Shown here: piece by piece, positions 8,312-18,200 of the stretch
How positions within the stretch are numbered: the stretch's first letter is position 1
How the letters are laid out: every line of letters begins with the position of its first letter
DNA from: Thermoplasmata archaeon
GTDB lineage: Archaea > Thermoplasmatota > Thermoplasmata > Thermoplasmatales > Thermoplasmataceae
Direction of reading: 5' to 3'
Length of the DNA stretch: 32,296 nt
Assembly (NCBI GenBank): GCA_021803655.1
Contig: JAJZLK010000050.1
Span: 1-32,296, forward strand
Position numbers and translations under genes: made by a program
The notes under the pieces: model-generated
The model's input: only the letters and a program-made list of their open reading frames with translations
What the model was told of the DNA's origin: nothing
Database searches by the model: none

Positions 8312-8656
8312 ATGTCTGTGCCTTACAGGATTACAATAAGGGTGTCTCAGGAAACCATGAAGAAACTGGAAAAACTCGTCGAAAGCTATGATTACGAGAG
8401 TGTTTCTGACATTATCAGGAAAGCAATAGATGAGTTTGTGGAGAGGAACTACAAGGAGAAGCCAAAGAAGGTCGATCTAATGATACCCAGGAAAGTGCTT
8501 GACAGCCTCTCCGACGATCTTGGATCAAAGTCATCCATATCTCTGGACGACCTCATCAGGGCTGTACTGAGGGAATACACCTCAAGGCAACTGGAAGAAC
8601 GCGCCCAGAAACTCACTTCATCCGATGAAGCTGATCTCCAGCAGGATGGAGAATAA
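8312..8656 (+). CDS. Tandem ribbon-helix-helix (CopG-like) DNA-binding regulator
   Basis: Probable transcription regulator of 114 residues. The first half is a clear ribbon-helix-helix: beta strand YRITIRVS, helix ETMKKLEKLVE, then helix SVSDIIRKAIDEFVER. The second half repeats the plan: strand KVDLMIP, helix RKVLDSLSDDL, helix SLDDLIRAVLREY. A single chain could therefore mimic the usual dimer, or form a tetramer-like array. The ATG at 8312 is chosen over an in-frame TTG at 8288 because the strong ribosome site GAGGTGG (8296-8302) is nine bases before the ATG. A 22-base inverted repeat sits just upstream, consistent with self-regulation. pheT begins 33 bases downstream; whether it is co-transcribed is unclear. 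Confidence 0.82.
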   Translation: MSVPYRITIRVSQETMKKLEKLVESYDYESVSDIIRKAIDEFVERNYKEKPKKVDLMIPRKVLDSLSDDLGSKSSISLDDLIRAVLREYTSRQLEERAQKLTSSDEADLQQDGE

Positions 8657-8660
8657 ATCC

Positions 8661-8666
8661 TTAATT
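8661..8666 (+). promoter_or_regulatory. TATA-like box before pheT
   Basis: TTAATT centred about 26 bases before the pheT ATG, in a short gap without a ribosome site. The spacing suggests that pheT can be transcribed as a leaderless message independent of the upstream regulator gene. Weak match; spacing only. Confidence 0.3.
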
Positions 8667-8689
8667 CCATGTTCACCCTTTCCATATGA

Positions 8690-10312
8690 ATGGTTGTTCT
8701 GAGGGGCACTATAAAGGACCAGCTTAAGGACTTCGGAGTTGACTCTATAGATATTATTTCTAAGTCAGCAGTCATCTTCGGATACACCGTGGAGAAATCC
8801 GGAGAGGAGATAAAGATAGAATTCAACCCGGACAGGATCGATCTGTGCTCCATGGACTCACTAATGGCTACACTGAGAACGTTCTGGAACCATGGCCGGG
8901 AAAAGGATAACCTCAAATTCTCCGAAAGGGGCATGATCACTGTGGACAGAGAGGCAGCTATGTTGAGGCCGTTCACAGGCATAATTGTCGCTGAAGGTAA
9001 GGAGATAGGAAGTGGGCTGGACAGGATTATATCATTTCAGGAGAAGATCCATGATACGGTGGGCAAGGACAGGGTACAGGTATCAATCGGCATTCATGAC
9101 CTTGAAAAGATAACGCTGCCCCTCAGGATGGTGTCTAGAGAAACCCTGCAGACAACGATCACAACGTACGATGGTATGGAAAGCAGTCTTCACGACGTTT
9201 TTAAGAACCATGACAAGGGAAAACAGTATGCGCATCTCATACCTTCCAGAACCCTGGCCCCTGTCATACTCGATAATTCAGATGATATCATGTCAGCACC
9301 TCCTGTGATAAACGGAGTAAAGTCAAAGGTGGAGGCTACAACCAGGAAATTCATAGTAGACTTCACGGGGCCTAGCATAGTCCAGGTAAAAGGAGCCATT
9401 TTCCTGATGGCGAGGGCATTTCAGTCGATGGGTTACGCTGTTACGGTATATCCGATAAAAGGCCCGGAAGGGGCAGTCAGCGTGGAGCAGTACCATAACC
9501 GGAAGATAGTTGTCAGGGAAACCTCGGTAAAGAAGGGAATAGGTATTGCGATTAATCTGAAGGAAATCAGGATGTGTCTGGAGAAAATGGGATACTCAGT
9601 CAGGGAGGTACCTGATGGAATGGAGGTGCTTGTACCTGGATACAGGATAGACGTAATGGGAGAAATCGACGTTATAGAAGATATCATGAAAGCATACGGC
9701 ATTGATAATGTCCCGGAAGTCCCCCTGCACATTCCGAGAAGCGGGATGCAGGATCAGTTCAGGGATTTCCAGCAGTTGTGCAGGGTTGTAATGGCAGGCG
9801 CAGGATTTCTTGAGGTGATGTCATTTGTTGTCACATCGGAACGATTCCTTGCTGGCATGAAGTATACAGGGGATGTCACAGTTCTCAATCCAAAAAACCT
9901 TGATAATTCAGTGGTCAGGGACAGGATATATCCGAACATGCTTGAGATGCTCAGGATAAACAAGAGAAGGTCACTTCCGCAAAGCATATTCGAGATAGGA
10001 GACATTATCACTGGAGGGAAACAGGAGTGCCATATGTGCGTGGTTATCGAAGACAGCAGGGCGGATCTCAGTTCGATCAAGAGGATAATGGATTACTTCC
10101 TCTCCAGAATCGTAGGTTCAGGAGGCTTGATCGTGGAATCGAAGGTCGATGGCACTATACCCGGAAGAGGCGGCACTATAAGGTGCATGGAAAAGGAAAT
10201 TGGCGTTATAGGCGAGATTCATCCTGAGTTTCTGGAACGTTTCGAACTGCAGAACCCGGTCTCAATGATGGAACTGAATCTGGACGCCATTCATTCAATT
10301 GCAGGTACGTAA
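8690..10312 (+). CDS. pheT: Phenylalanyl-tRNA synthetase beta subunit
   Basis: Beta subunit of the alpha2-beta2 enzyme that charges tRNA-Phe; it carries the editing site and tRNA-contacting domains. At 540 residues it has the archaeal/eukaryotic length, shorter than the roughly 800-residue bacterial form and lacking the N-terminal EMAP-like domain. The N-terminal segment (NPDRIDLCSMDSL), the B3/B4 editing domain with IGIHDLEKI, the B5 domain ending in RIDVMGEIDVIEDIMKAYG, and the catalytic-like core with SFVVTSERF and FEIGD are all recognisable. pheS is not in the window, so the two subunit genes are unlinked on this side at least. The 3' end overlaps the convergent HTH gene by 22 bases. Confidence 0.97.
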   Translation: MVVLRGTIKDQLKDFGVDSIDIISKSAVIFGYTVEKSGEEIKIEFNPDRIDLCSMDSLMATLRTFWNHGREKDNLKFSERGMITVDREAAMLRPFTGIIVAEGKEIGSGLDRIISFQEKIHDTVGKDRVQVSIGIHDLEKITLPLRMVSRETLQTTITTYDGMESSLHDVFKNHDKGKQYAHLIPSRTLAPVILDNSDDIMSAPPVINGVKSKVEATTRKFIVDFTGPSIVQVKGAIFLMARAFQSMGYAVTVYPIKGPEGAVSVEQYHNRKIVVRETSVKKGIGIAINLKEIRMCLEKMGYSVREVPDGMEVLVPGYRIDVMGEIDVIEDIMKAYGIDNVPEVPLHIPRSGMQDQFRDFQQLCRVVMAGAGFLEVMSFVVTSERFLAGMKYTGDVTVLNPKNLDNSVVRDRIYPNMLEMLRINKRRSLPQSIFEIGDIITGGKQECHMCVVIEDSRADLSSIKRIMDYFLSRIVGSGGLIVESKVDGTIPGRGGTIRCMEKEIGVIGEIHPEFLERFELQNPVSMMELNLDAIHSIAGT

Positions 10313-11292
10313 AATCTCCTTGCACTTCTCTCTGTTACAGTGAGTCCAAGACGGTTCAGGAAACCCATAAATGCCGCGAAGCTCCTGTCAACATTGAAAT
10401 TATATCTGCTGATCGATTCATTTACAGAACCCTCAAATCCGCAAAACCCAATTTTTTCAACATCCTCCGTATCAAATTCTACAGTTTTACAGTCCCTGAG
10501 CATGGATGACGATAACTCAATTGTGTCGTTTCTGACAACGACGCAACAGCAGGGGAGATCGCCAAGCAGGCCGGAATATTCTGCCATCTCATTAACCTGG
10601 TCCACGTGCCTTAGGTGTGAGGCAAAAGGTTCCCATATGCATATCTGTCCATATTTCCCGGAAAGGAAACCGTTCATTCCAAGACACGGATCTGTGAATG
10701 GCTCGATTATTGGCTTTAGCCCGGTACTGTCCAGATAGGCCCTCAGCATGAGTATCATCGATGACACCTCCGTGCTTCTGCAATACGATCCGTCATCGTC
10801 CGTTCTCCTGAATATGCCTGCTCCCCCGGAGGCTATCAGGTGTACTATCCTTAGGTTGCTGGCAGCGAATGTGGACACCACGGATGTGTATAACGGAGCA
10901 AACGCAATTTCCAGTATCCCTGATTTCAGATCATCAATTAGTGAGAGTGCGGACCTGTAAACCCTTACTCTGAGCACTATTCCAGTTGATTCCGCCTTCT
11001 TTCTTATAGAATGGAGGAGCGGGAGATACTCAGAAGATTTTAGCATCCCGATTCTCATCAATCCAGGAGAAAACCCGGGAAAGAATTCTGAGGACCATAT
11101 TCTCTTCATCTTCCCTGGTTCCAGTTTCCTGGAAATCAATTTTCTTTTCTCCATGCTTGAAAGAATTTCAGAAAGATATGATTTTGATATGCCAAGTGCC
11201 TCGAACAGTTCTCTCTGCGAAACACCAAGCGCCTTTGCAGCATTGAGGCGTGAGGTTATCGGCTTCTCAAGATTTGGATAATGCTTCTTCAA
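10291..11292 (-). CDS. HTH domain fused to an ABC substrate-binding-like (NMT1/SsuA type) domain
   Basis: Putative small-molecule-responsive regulator of 333 residues. Residues about 10-65 form a helix-turn-helix (LGVSQRELFEALGISKSYLSEIL, split here across two helices) followed by a basic wing-like region. From about residue 75 the chain resembles the periplasmic binding fold of nitrate/sulfonate/thiamine-precursor transport systems: MRIGMLKSSEYLPLL, then SLIDDLKSGILEIAFAPLY and later a hinge-like CLGMNGFLSGKYGQICIWEP. No signal peptide or membrane segment is present, so it acts in the cytosol. The TTG start at 11292 is the only start that includes the whole HTH. It is divergent from a gene for another detached part of the same transporter class. 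Ligand and targets are unknown. Confidence 0.75.
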   Translation of the reverse strand: MKKHYPNLEKPITSRLNAAKALGVSQRELFEALGISKSYLSEILSSMEKRKLISRKLEPGKMKRIWSSEFFPGFSPGLMRIGMLKSSEYLPLLHSIRKKAESTGIVLRVRVYRSALSLIDDLKSGILEIAFAPLYTSVVSTFAASNLRIVHLIASGGAGIFRRTDDDGSYCRSTEVSSMILMLRAYLDSTGLKPIIEPFTDPCLGMNGFLSGKYGQICIWEPFASHLRHVDQVNEMAEYSGLLGDLPCCCVVVRNDTIELSSSMLRDCKTVEFDTEDVEKIGFCGFEGSVNESISRYNFNVDRSFAAFMGFLNRLGLTVTERSARRFYVPAIE

Positions 11293-11322
11293 ACCTGAGT
11301 GAAATGAAGCGCATGGTAAAAG

Positions 11323-11329
11323 ATTTATC
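11323..11329 (+). promoter_or_regulatory. TATA-like box before the AAA-associated-domain gene
   Basis: The TTTAT core lies about 23-24 bases before the ATG at 11349, and no ribosome site precedes that ATG, which suggests a leaderless message. The box is inside the 56-base gap between the divergent genes, so a protein bound there could affect both. Confidence 0.4.
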
Positions 11330-11348
11330 CATCGACTGATATTATAGA

Positions 11349-11846
11349 ATGCCGCTTAATATGCACCTTATTGAAACTAGGGGGACCGGAGATATCGTCG
11401 GTCTTCTGGAAATTCTGGAAGATATGGGAAAACCAGTGGATATTGCCAGACTGGACGATTCACTGGATGAAGAAAGAGCAACGCTCATGAACCTCCTGCA
11501 GGATGCTCAGGCACTGGGTCTGGTTCACCTTATCAGGGGGGACGTATCTCTGACTGACACCGGAAAGAAATTTCTCTCTTCTGATATTGACGGGAGAAGG
11601 AAGCTGATTCAGGTTCAGCTGGCAGGAGTGGAACCATTCAACTCCCTAATTAGTTACATGAACAAACTCGAGAACAGAGAGATAACTACAGAAGACCTCG
11701 AGACCTTCATAGAGGATAATTTTCCATCAGACGACAATGAGAGTACCTTTGGAATAATAATTAACTGGGGAAGGTACGCTAAACTCATTGAATACGACAG
11801 CGATGCAGAGATCATTAAACTCAACTTATCACCCACCAGTGAATGA
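11349..11846 (+). CDS. Free-standing C-terminal AAA-associated domain protein (PF09821-like)
   Basis: A 165-residue protein that matches the domain normally attached to the C terminus of NitT/TauT-type ABC transporter ATPases. Typical features are the start TGDIVGLLEILEDMG, the DVSLTDTGKKFLSSDIDGRRKL stretch (shown in part), and the NWGRYAKLIEYD ending; these form a helical, winged-helix-like fold. There is no P-loop, Walker B or ABC signature, so no ATPase is attached. Its divergent neighbour is a helix-turn-helix protein with a substrate-binding-like domain of the same transporter class, which hints that both serve sensing or regulation. No permease or ATPase gene is in the window. The molecular function is not known. 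Confidence 0.82.
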   Translation: MPLNMHLIETRGTGDIVGLLEILEDMGKPVDIARLDDSLDEERATLMNLLQDAQALGLVHLIRGDVSLTDTGKKFLSSDIDGRRKLIQVQLAGVEPFNSLISYMNKLENREITTEDLETFIEDNFPSDDNESTFGIIINWGRYAKLIEYDSDAEIIKLNLSPTSE

Positions 11847-12264
11847 AGGGCTCTGTCTTGCAATCGCGACTGCGTGAGCAATGATCAGGTATATCCAGAA
11901 CCGGATATGAGGTGCATGTTGACATTCATGGTATGAATCGCAGAGCGCAATTCTACACAGGTCTAGCAGTGCGGTGTGGACACTGTGCCGACATCTATGT
12001 GCGTTCGTCTATCCTTTCATGACGAAGGACAGCACTCATCCTGTCGCAGCCGTCATCTGCTGTTCCAGGTGTATACCTCAATCGTGGTGGGCTGTCACGG
12101 AATAGTGAGGGTGTTGCGGCTCATACCATGTCTGAAGAACGCGGGCTCCCCTGATATAGGGTTGCGAATAAGCGCTGAACCTGTATTTCGCTATTCCACC
12201 TGTCACTTCATAAAAGTAGTATTTTATAGAGTAATTGCATTAGGCTCTCCTAGGTCAGACTTTA
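11847..12264. other. 418-base intergenic region with small inverted repeats and no recognised gene
   Basis: No convincing coding frame, tRNA, SRP RNA or RNase P RNA signature was found. Two perfect 6-bp inverted repeats lie close together: ATATCC/GGATAT (11891-11908, 6-base loop) and ATTCAT/ATGAAT (11924-11938, 3-base loop). Weaker 5-bp pairs follow near 11968 and 12029. The region could hold an unrecognised structured RNA, a decayed gene, or regulatory DNA for the oligosaccharyltransferase gene; the sequence does not decide. Confidence 0.4.
12215..12228 (+). promoter_or_regulatory. Promoter (BRE-like and TATA-like box) for the oligosaccharyltransferase operon
   Basis: A TATTTTATA element with its TTTATA core at 12223-12228 follows purine-rich AAAAG, as expected for a TFB site. 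The core is about 39 bases before the ATG at 12265, predicting a leader of around 14 bases. No ribosome site precedes the ATG. Confidence 0.45.
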
Positions 12265-15200
12265 ATGGAGAGCAGTGCACAAAGATTAACTGAAAGGCTG
12301 AGTAATTTCTTCAGTGCGAATCCTGAGGTAATAGTTCTTTCGCTTCTCATGCTTATTTACCTTTTTCTTGGAAACTATTTTGCCGTTTCCGCTACCCTTG
12401 GGAGCGGACTTTACGTGTCAGGCGGCAGTGACCCATATTACAATTACAGGACAATATCATACATAATCACGAATCATCACTCACTCGTATTCGACAGGGC
12501 ACTGAATTATCCGATCGGCGCCCCTAACCCAAGGACTCCATTCTTTCACTGGTTCTTAGCGTTAGCAGGTGAAATCCTTTCTCCATTTCTGGGCTTAACC
12601 TACGGGACTAAACTGGCATTCCTTGAGTTTGATGCAGTATTCGGAGCCTTGCTGATAATTCCGGTATACCTGATAACAGCAGAGGCATTTGGCAAGAAAA
12701 CGGGGATGCTGGCCGCTATTCTCTATGCCTTAATGCCAAGCAACCTATCATCAGGAGTGCTCTCAGATGGAAGAATGCACACTCCGGAACTGATATTTGC
12801 GTTTTTCACCATTTATTTCTTCGAAAAGGCAATAAACACGATAAACAAGGACAGACTGATTGGTAGCCTCAGGGATTTCCTCAAGTTTCCAGTCTCTGTC
12901 CTGAGATACGTTGAAAACAACAGACTCGGGACAATTTATGGGGCGCTTGCAGGTGCGTCAATGGGGGCGCTGATGCTATCATGGCAGGGATACGCCTATA
13001 TTGAGGCTATAATCCTGATATACGTATTCGTACAATTCATCATCAATATCCTGACAAAAAAGAATCTGGGTTATCTGACTTTCCTCACTGCACTTCTGAT
13101 CGGAATCTCATTTTCAATGTCTGCATATTACTATATAGCACTTGCTCCCGGTTTTGCACAGGTTTGGTTTTACCCGCCACTTTACCTGGGGCTGGGCGTC
13201 ATTCTCTTTGGGATGTTCGCTTCCCTATTCTCCAGGAAACCATGGATACTCAGTCTCCCCTCCTTCGTGGTTATATTCTCTATAATACTCGGTGCTGCGT
13301 ACCTGTTCCGTCCGCAGATGTTACAGACACTCATCAGCGGTGAAGGGTACTTCATAAAGACGAGGGTCTACACTACCATAGCCGAAGCCTCGGCCCCGCC
13401 ACTTGGACAGTACATTTCCGGATTTGGCCCAGCACAGTTCATTCTTGGCATGGGCGGTATAGCGTACGTAACCTACCTTTTCCTGAGACAGAGGAAGGAC
13501 GTGCTTACATTCCTTCTGGTATTCTCGATTGTTTCCATCTACATGAGTTTCGCTGCAGCAAGGTTTAATGTTACAGCAGCTCCGGCTTATGCCATACTTG
13601 GCGCAGCCCTGCTGATGTATTTTGTCAATATGCTGGGGCTCGAGAAACAGCTTTCAAAGAGAGACAGTACCAAAACTGGAATCCGCAGAATCAAGGGTAA
13701 CCAGAACTGGATCACTGCCGTGTTCTCAATCGCAGTCATCCTCTTACTAATTATCCCTTCAGGTTTCAGTACAATTGCATCTGCAGTTCCTGCAAATTCT
13801 GCAACTTCAATAAACCAGCAAATTTACAACGATCTGCCTTCGTTTTTGCAGCCCCAGAATTTTTCAGCCAGTAACCCGCAGTTCGTAGGGGCTTCCGGTT
13901 TCTATATAACCAACTCAACCACCCCTCTTTCGCGGGCCTTCAGCTGGTTATCAACGCAAGACACAAACGTTCCGCTCAATAGCAGACCGGCATTTGTATC
14001 CTGGTGGGACTACGGATTCCAGGAGATATCTCAGGGACATCATCCTACTGTCGCAGATGACTTCCAGCAGGGATATCAGGTAGCGGGACAGATACTCCTT
14101 GCCCAGAACCAGAGTCATGTGATTTCACTGTTTATTGCCAGGGTTCTGCAGGCGTCATACATTAACAACGGCAGCACCTATACTCCGGCTTTGTTCTCCG
14201 CAATGAGTCAGTATCTTGGATCTCAGGAAGCTGCCACTATAAAATCTATCACTGCGGACCCCGCAAAGTACTCTTATCTGATTGCATCAAATCCCACTGA
14301 ATATGGATCGTTTATCCCTGATATTTCAGCGCAAAACGCCTATTTTGCTCTTGTATCCGGACAGCTCTCGTATAATTATCCGGTATCAACCATAGTGAAT
14401 CTTTATAGCGCCCTTGAATCCATCACAGGGTACAATATCAAGTACATAGGCATTGACCATTCTCTCCTTCCGCTATCAGGCACGAATCCGGGGATCTTCT
14501 ACGCTCCGACATACCTGACTGACAGCCCAAGTTACACATCATCCGGGGAGATCGTCCCGTACCACTATTACCAGATCCAGGCTGTTCTTTCCAACGGAAC
14601 GACGATGAATCTTAACCAACTGCCAAGCGGTGCTGTTCCAGTCAACTACAATATTGTATACAAGCCAGCATTCTACAACACCACGATGTATCGGTTTATG
14701 TTCGGGTACTCCCCTTACGACACCGGGAACACCTCCGGGATACCCGGACTTACATTCGGACAGAATACTTACACTGTTATGCCGGCACACAATCTAAGTC
14801 ATTTCGAGTTACTCTATATGGGAATCCCCTGGAACCCGTACAAAGACTACCAGAACCACTCGAGCGCGTGGAAGATTATACCTCTCCAGCAGGCTTATCG
14901 CTATAACAAGGAAGGTATAGGAACTACGTACATCTTTCCTCCCACCAGCCAGCTTGCGGGTGGAACTGATCCAATTGTTGGTTATTATCCCGGTGCGAAG
15001 ATAACAGGAAAAGTAACAATGCCCAGCGGACAGCCAGTAAAAGGGATATATGTTACGCTGTTCGATCAGTATGGGATACCACACGACACAACAATTACAA
15101 ATTCTGCGGGATATTATAACCTGACGGCGGTTCCCGGAAACGACTCGATTCTTATTAGCTATGGGAAATATAACAAGATCTTTGACTCCGGATCAAATTC

Positions 15201-18200
15201 CATAGATTACTACCACGTGCATGTCAGCAAACTTCAGGCAGAGAGACAGACTCTCGGGGTCAACGCAACCACAGGACTTCCAAACTATTATTTTGTGCAC
15301 AATTTCCAGCTCAAATCAACAAAAGTGAGCGGGAGTCTTGCTTTCCGGTACCAGGAAGCGCCGTATGTGGCCGGAGAGAAAACAGTAAAGACCTTCAGTG
15401 TTCCAGTCAGCACCGCGACGATAACCCTGTATAACCAGACAAACGATATCTCATTCTCAACAATTATGCAGGAAGGCAACTACCAGTTCAGCAACATACC
15501 GACTTACGATTATCAGGTTAATGTTACTGTAGCTGGTCAGACGTACAACAACATTACTACAATCATTCTGACCCAGGGGGCCAATGTAATTCAGAATCTG
15601 CACATTAAGAAAGACAGCATATTTGTCAGTGCAGTGCTCGGAGGAAAAACGCTCTCCGGTGTGCAGGTAACACTCACCGGTAAGAATACAACGGTGACTA
15701 ACGTTACCAACTCAAGCGGAATAGCTTCCTTCTGGGTGAATCCAGGTTCATACGAGGCGCATCTATCAGGTCACGGAATAATATCTGTTGTACATCCATT
15801 TTCCTTTACAGGCTGGGGTAATAACCTCACTGCGAACCTTACTCCGTCTCCTTCCGCCTCCGTTACGGGGACTGTTTCTGGCACAAATGGGCCAGTATAC
15901 GTCTATTTCTATCAGAACGGCCTGGAGAACGCGTCATGGCAAACCCTTAGTTCTTCAAACGGTGCATTTAACATAACACTTCCTCTGGGTATCTATACTG
16001 CATATGCTGGAATAGGCGGACAGTCCGCGTTCCAAACGTTCGTATTGAACAGTACACGTACAATGCAGTTGTCTCTTACAAGTGGAGCTTACATTAATCT
16101 AACTTCAAACGCCCCGAGTAAGAACACCTTCACGGGATATTATGAAATTCTCAGTAATGCCGGAATAATAAAAATAAAGGATAACAACCCATACGCCACA
16201 ACCTCTGTCTTTGTTCCTATCGGGACTTATACAGTGGAATCGCAGGGAATTTCTCTGGGCAATATTTACTCAAACACAAAGATATTGAGCATAGCCTCGG
16301 ATACGACATTAAATATGTCGATGAAGATCAATTCTAACGTCAGCGTCTCCGTGTACTCCGCTAGCCCATCTGCTTCATCGCTCGTGAGTAATGGAATTGT
16401 TGAACTAAGGAGCCAGAGTTCGATACTTTCATTCCAGCCTGTACCTGCAAGTGGATACGTTGCCATGTATTACCCGTCCTCTGTCACTTCTGGTTTATCA
16501 GTTTCCTATATTTCGCCATATTTCAGTTCCGTCAGCAGCTCACCAAGTAGCGGAAGCGTTGCCCTTAAAGCAGTGCCAAAGATGTTTCATATCTCCGTGC
16601 CGATAGAAGCAGGCGGAAATCCGGCATCTTATAACGGATCTATGAGTCTGACGGGAGTTGGAAATTACACCTTCAGTTTGTCATCAGGAACGGCAACGGG
16701 AAACCTCGGGGCAGGAGAGTATTTGCTGAAGATAGCCAGTTCTGAAGCATCCATATCTCCTATTTCAGAACTCTTTTCCGTAGTTGCTGCAAATTCAACG
16801 ATTCCTCTCAATGTGACTGTCGGGGTTTCACTCCAGGTCACCGGTTCCCAGAACTCGATGTTATTCAATTCTTCAGGAGCAAGATTCTCCGGTCCGGTTC
16901 TTGTTTCTCCTGGACTATACACGGTCTATTCCACTGGCATTACGGGATCTAACATTAGCCGTGTTTATCTGGATAAGAATACCACACTTACTCCGACATT
17001 TTCCAAATCTTATAATGTGACGCTGGAAAATACCCTGGGAGTAGACAGCGGTAATTACATTCTGGGATTTGGCAGCTATACTCTTAATCTTTCCCGAGGT
17101 TCCTACGATCTTCCGGCAGGTACATATTCAGTATCCTATTCCCTGAATTATTCCAACTCTTCTGGAGATTTCAACATCCACGGGTTAAAGACAGTCACCG
17201 TTTCTTCAAGTGCAACGGTGAACCTGAGTGTAACAACTAGCAAGGTTTATGAGCACCTTGAAGGCTATGCAATGTACAACGGCGCTCCATCTGCATACAC
17301 TAAAGTTTCAATTTACACCTCTAAGGGTATTGAAGTTAATTCGACCAACACAAACTCAGCCGGGTGGTATGATCTTACGGTCTCTTCGGGAAGATATTCG
17401 GTGTACTCCGTTAACAGTGCATCTGGACTCGCATATACTGGCACTGTCACAGTAAACTCATTCTCTGGCGTTACCGTTAATAACTTGACGATGGCACCGG
17501 GAACATCCGTCTCGGTCTTGGTTACAGTGGGCGGGACACCGATTTATACCAATGTCACAGTGTTACAACAGCAGTTCAAGATAGAGTTCAACAGCTCCGC
17601 CGGAAGCATATTCCTACCTCTTGAATCGTATGCATTCTCGGCCTCCGAGTCATACAACTCCACTTATAGGAACACCACATTTACAGAATCTTACCAGACA
17701 AGCATTACGCAGCAGATTGGATATGGGACCTACATCCTGATACCTCTGAGCAGGAATTACAACTACCAGTTCGACCTTGGACAGATCAGTGGACCAGGTG
17801 GTGCAGTTGCCACTGGTACCATGACAAACTTCACCTTCTATCTGAAGAACACGGGAAGTTCATTTGCAAACGTCACTCTTTCCAGTGGAAACGGATCGTG
17901 GAACATGACTTTCAGCAAGACAAAATTCATGCTGGCTCCAGGCCAGAACGTGTCGCTTAATGTTACTGTGAACGTTTCGCAGTATGCCAGTGCAGGAACG
18001 AACAAGATCCCGGTGATCGTCAACTACGGATCCGGAAATTACACTGGCGACCTTAATCTGAAAGTTAAACAGTATTACGGCTTCACTCTATCCAGCCTGA
18101 ACACAGCAGGATCGCCTTATAAGAATAGCATTCTGATAGGATTCCAGTTGCAGAACACCGGAAATGGAAAGGAAAGAGTCAATCTCTCGGCAAACTCAAG

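Noticed and set aside
11847-12264. SRP RNA, RNase P RNA or tRNA in the long gap
   Set aside because: No GGAAG...AGCAG-type SRP helix 8 signature, no RNase P core motifs and no TTCRA T-arm sequence could be found by eye.
11976-12293. 105-codon plus-strand frame in the gap before aglB
   Set aside because: Unbiased composition, no ribosome site, runs into the aglB start in another frame and covers the likely promoter. I also looked for a transposase remnant there and saw none.
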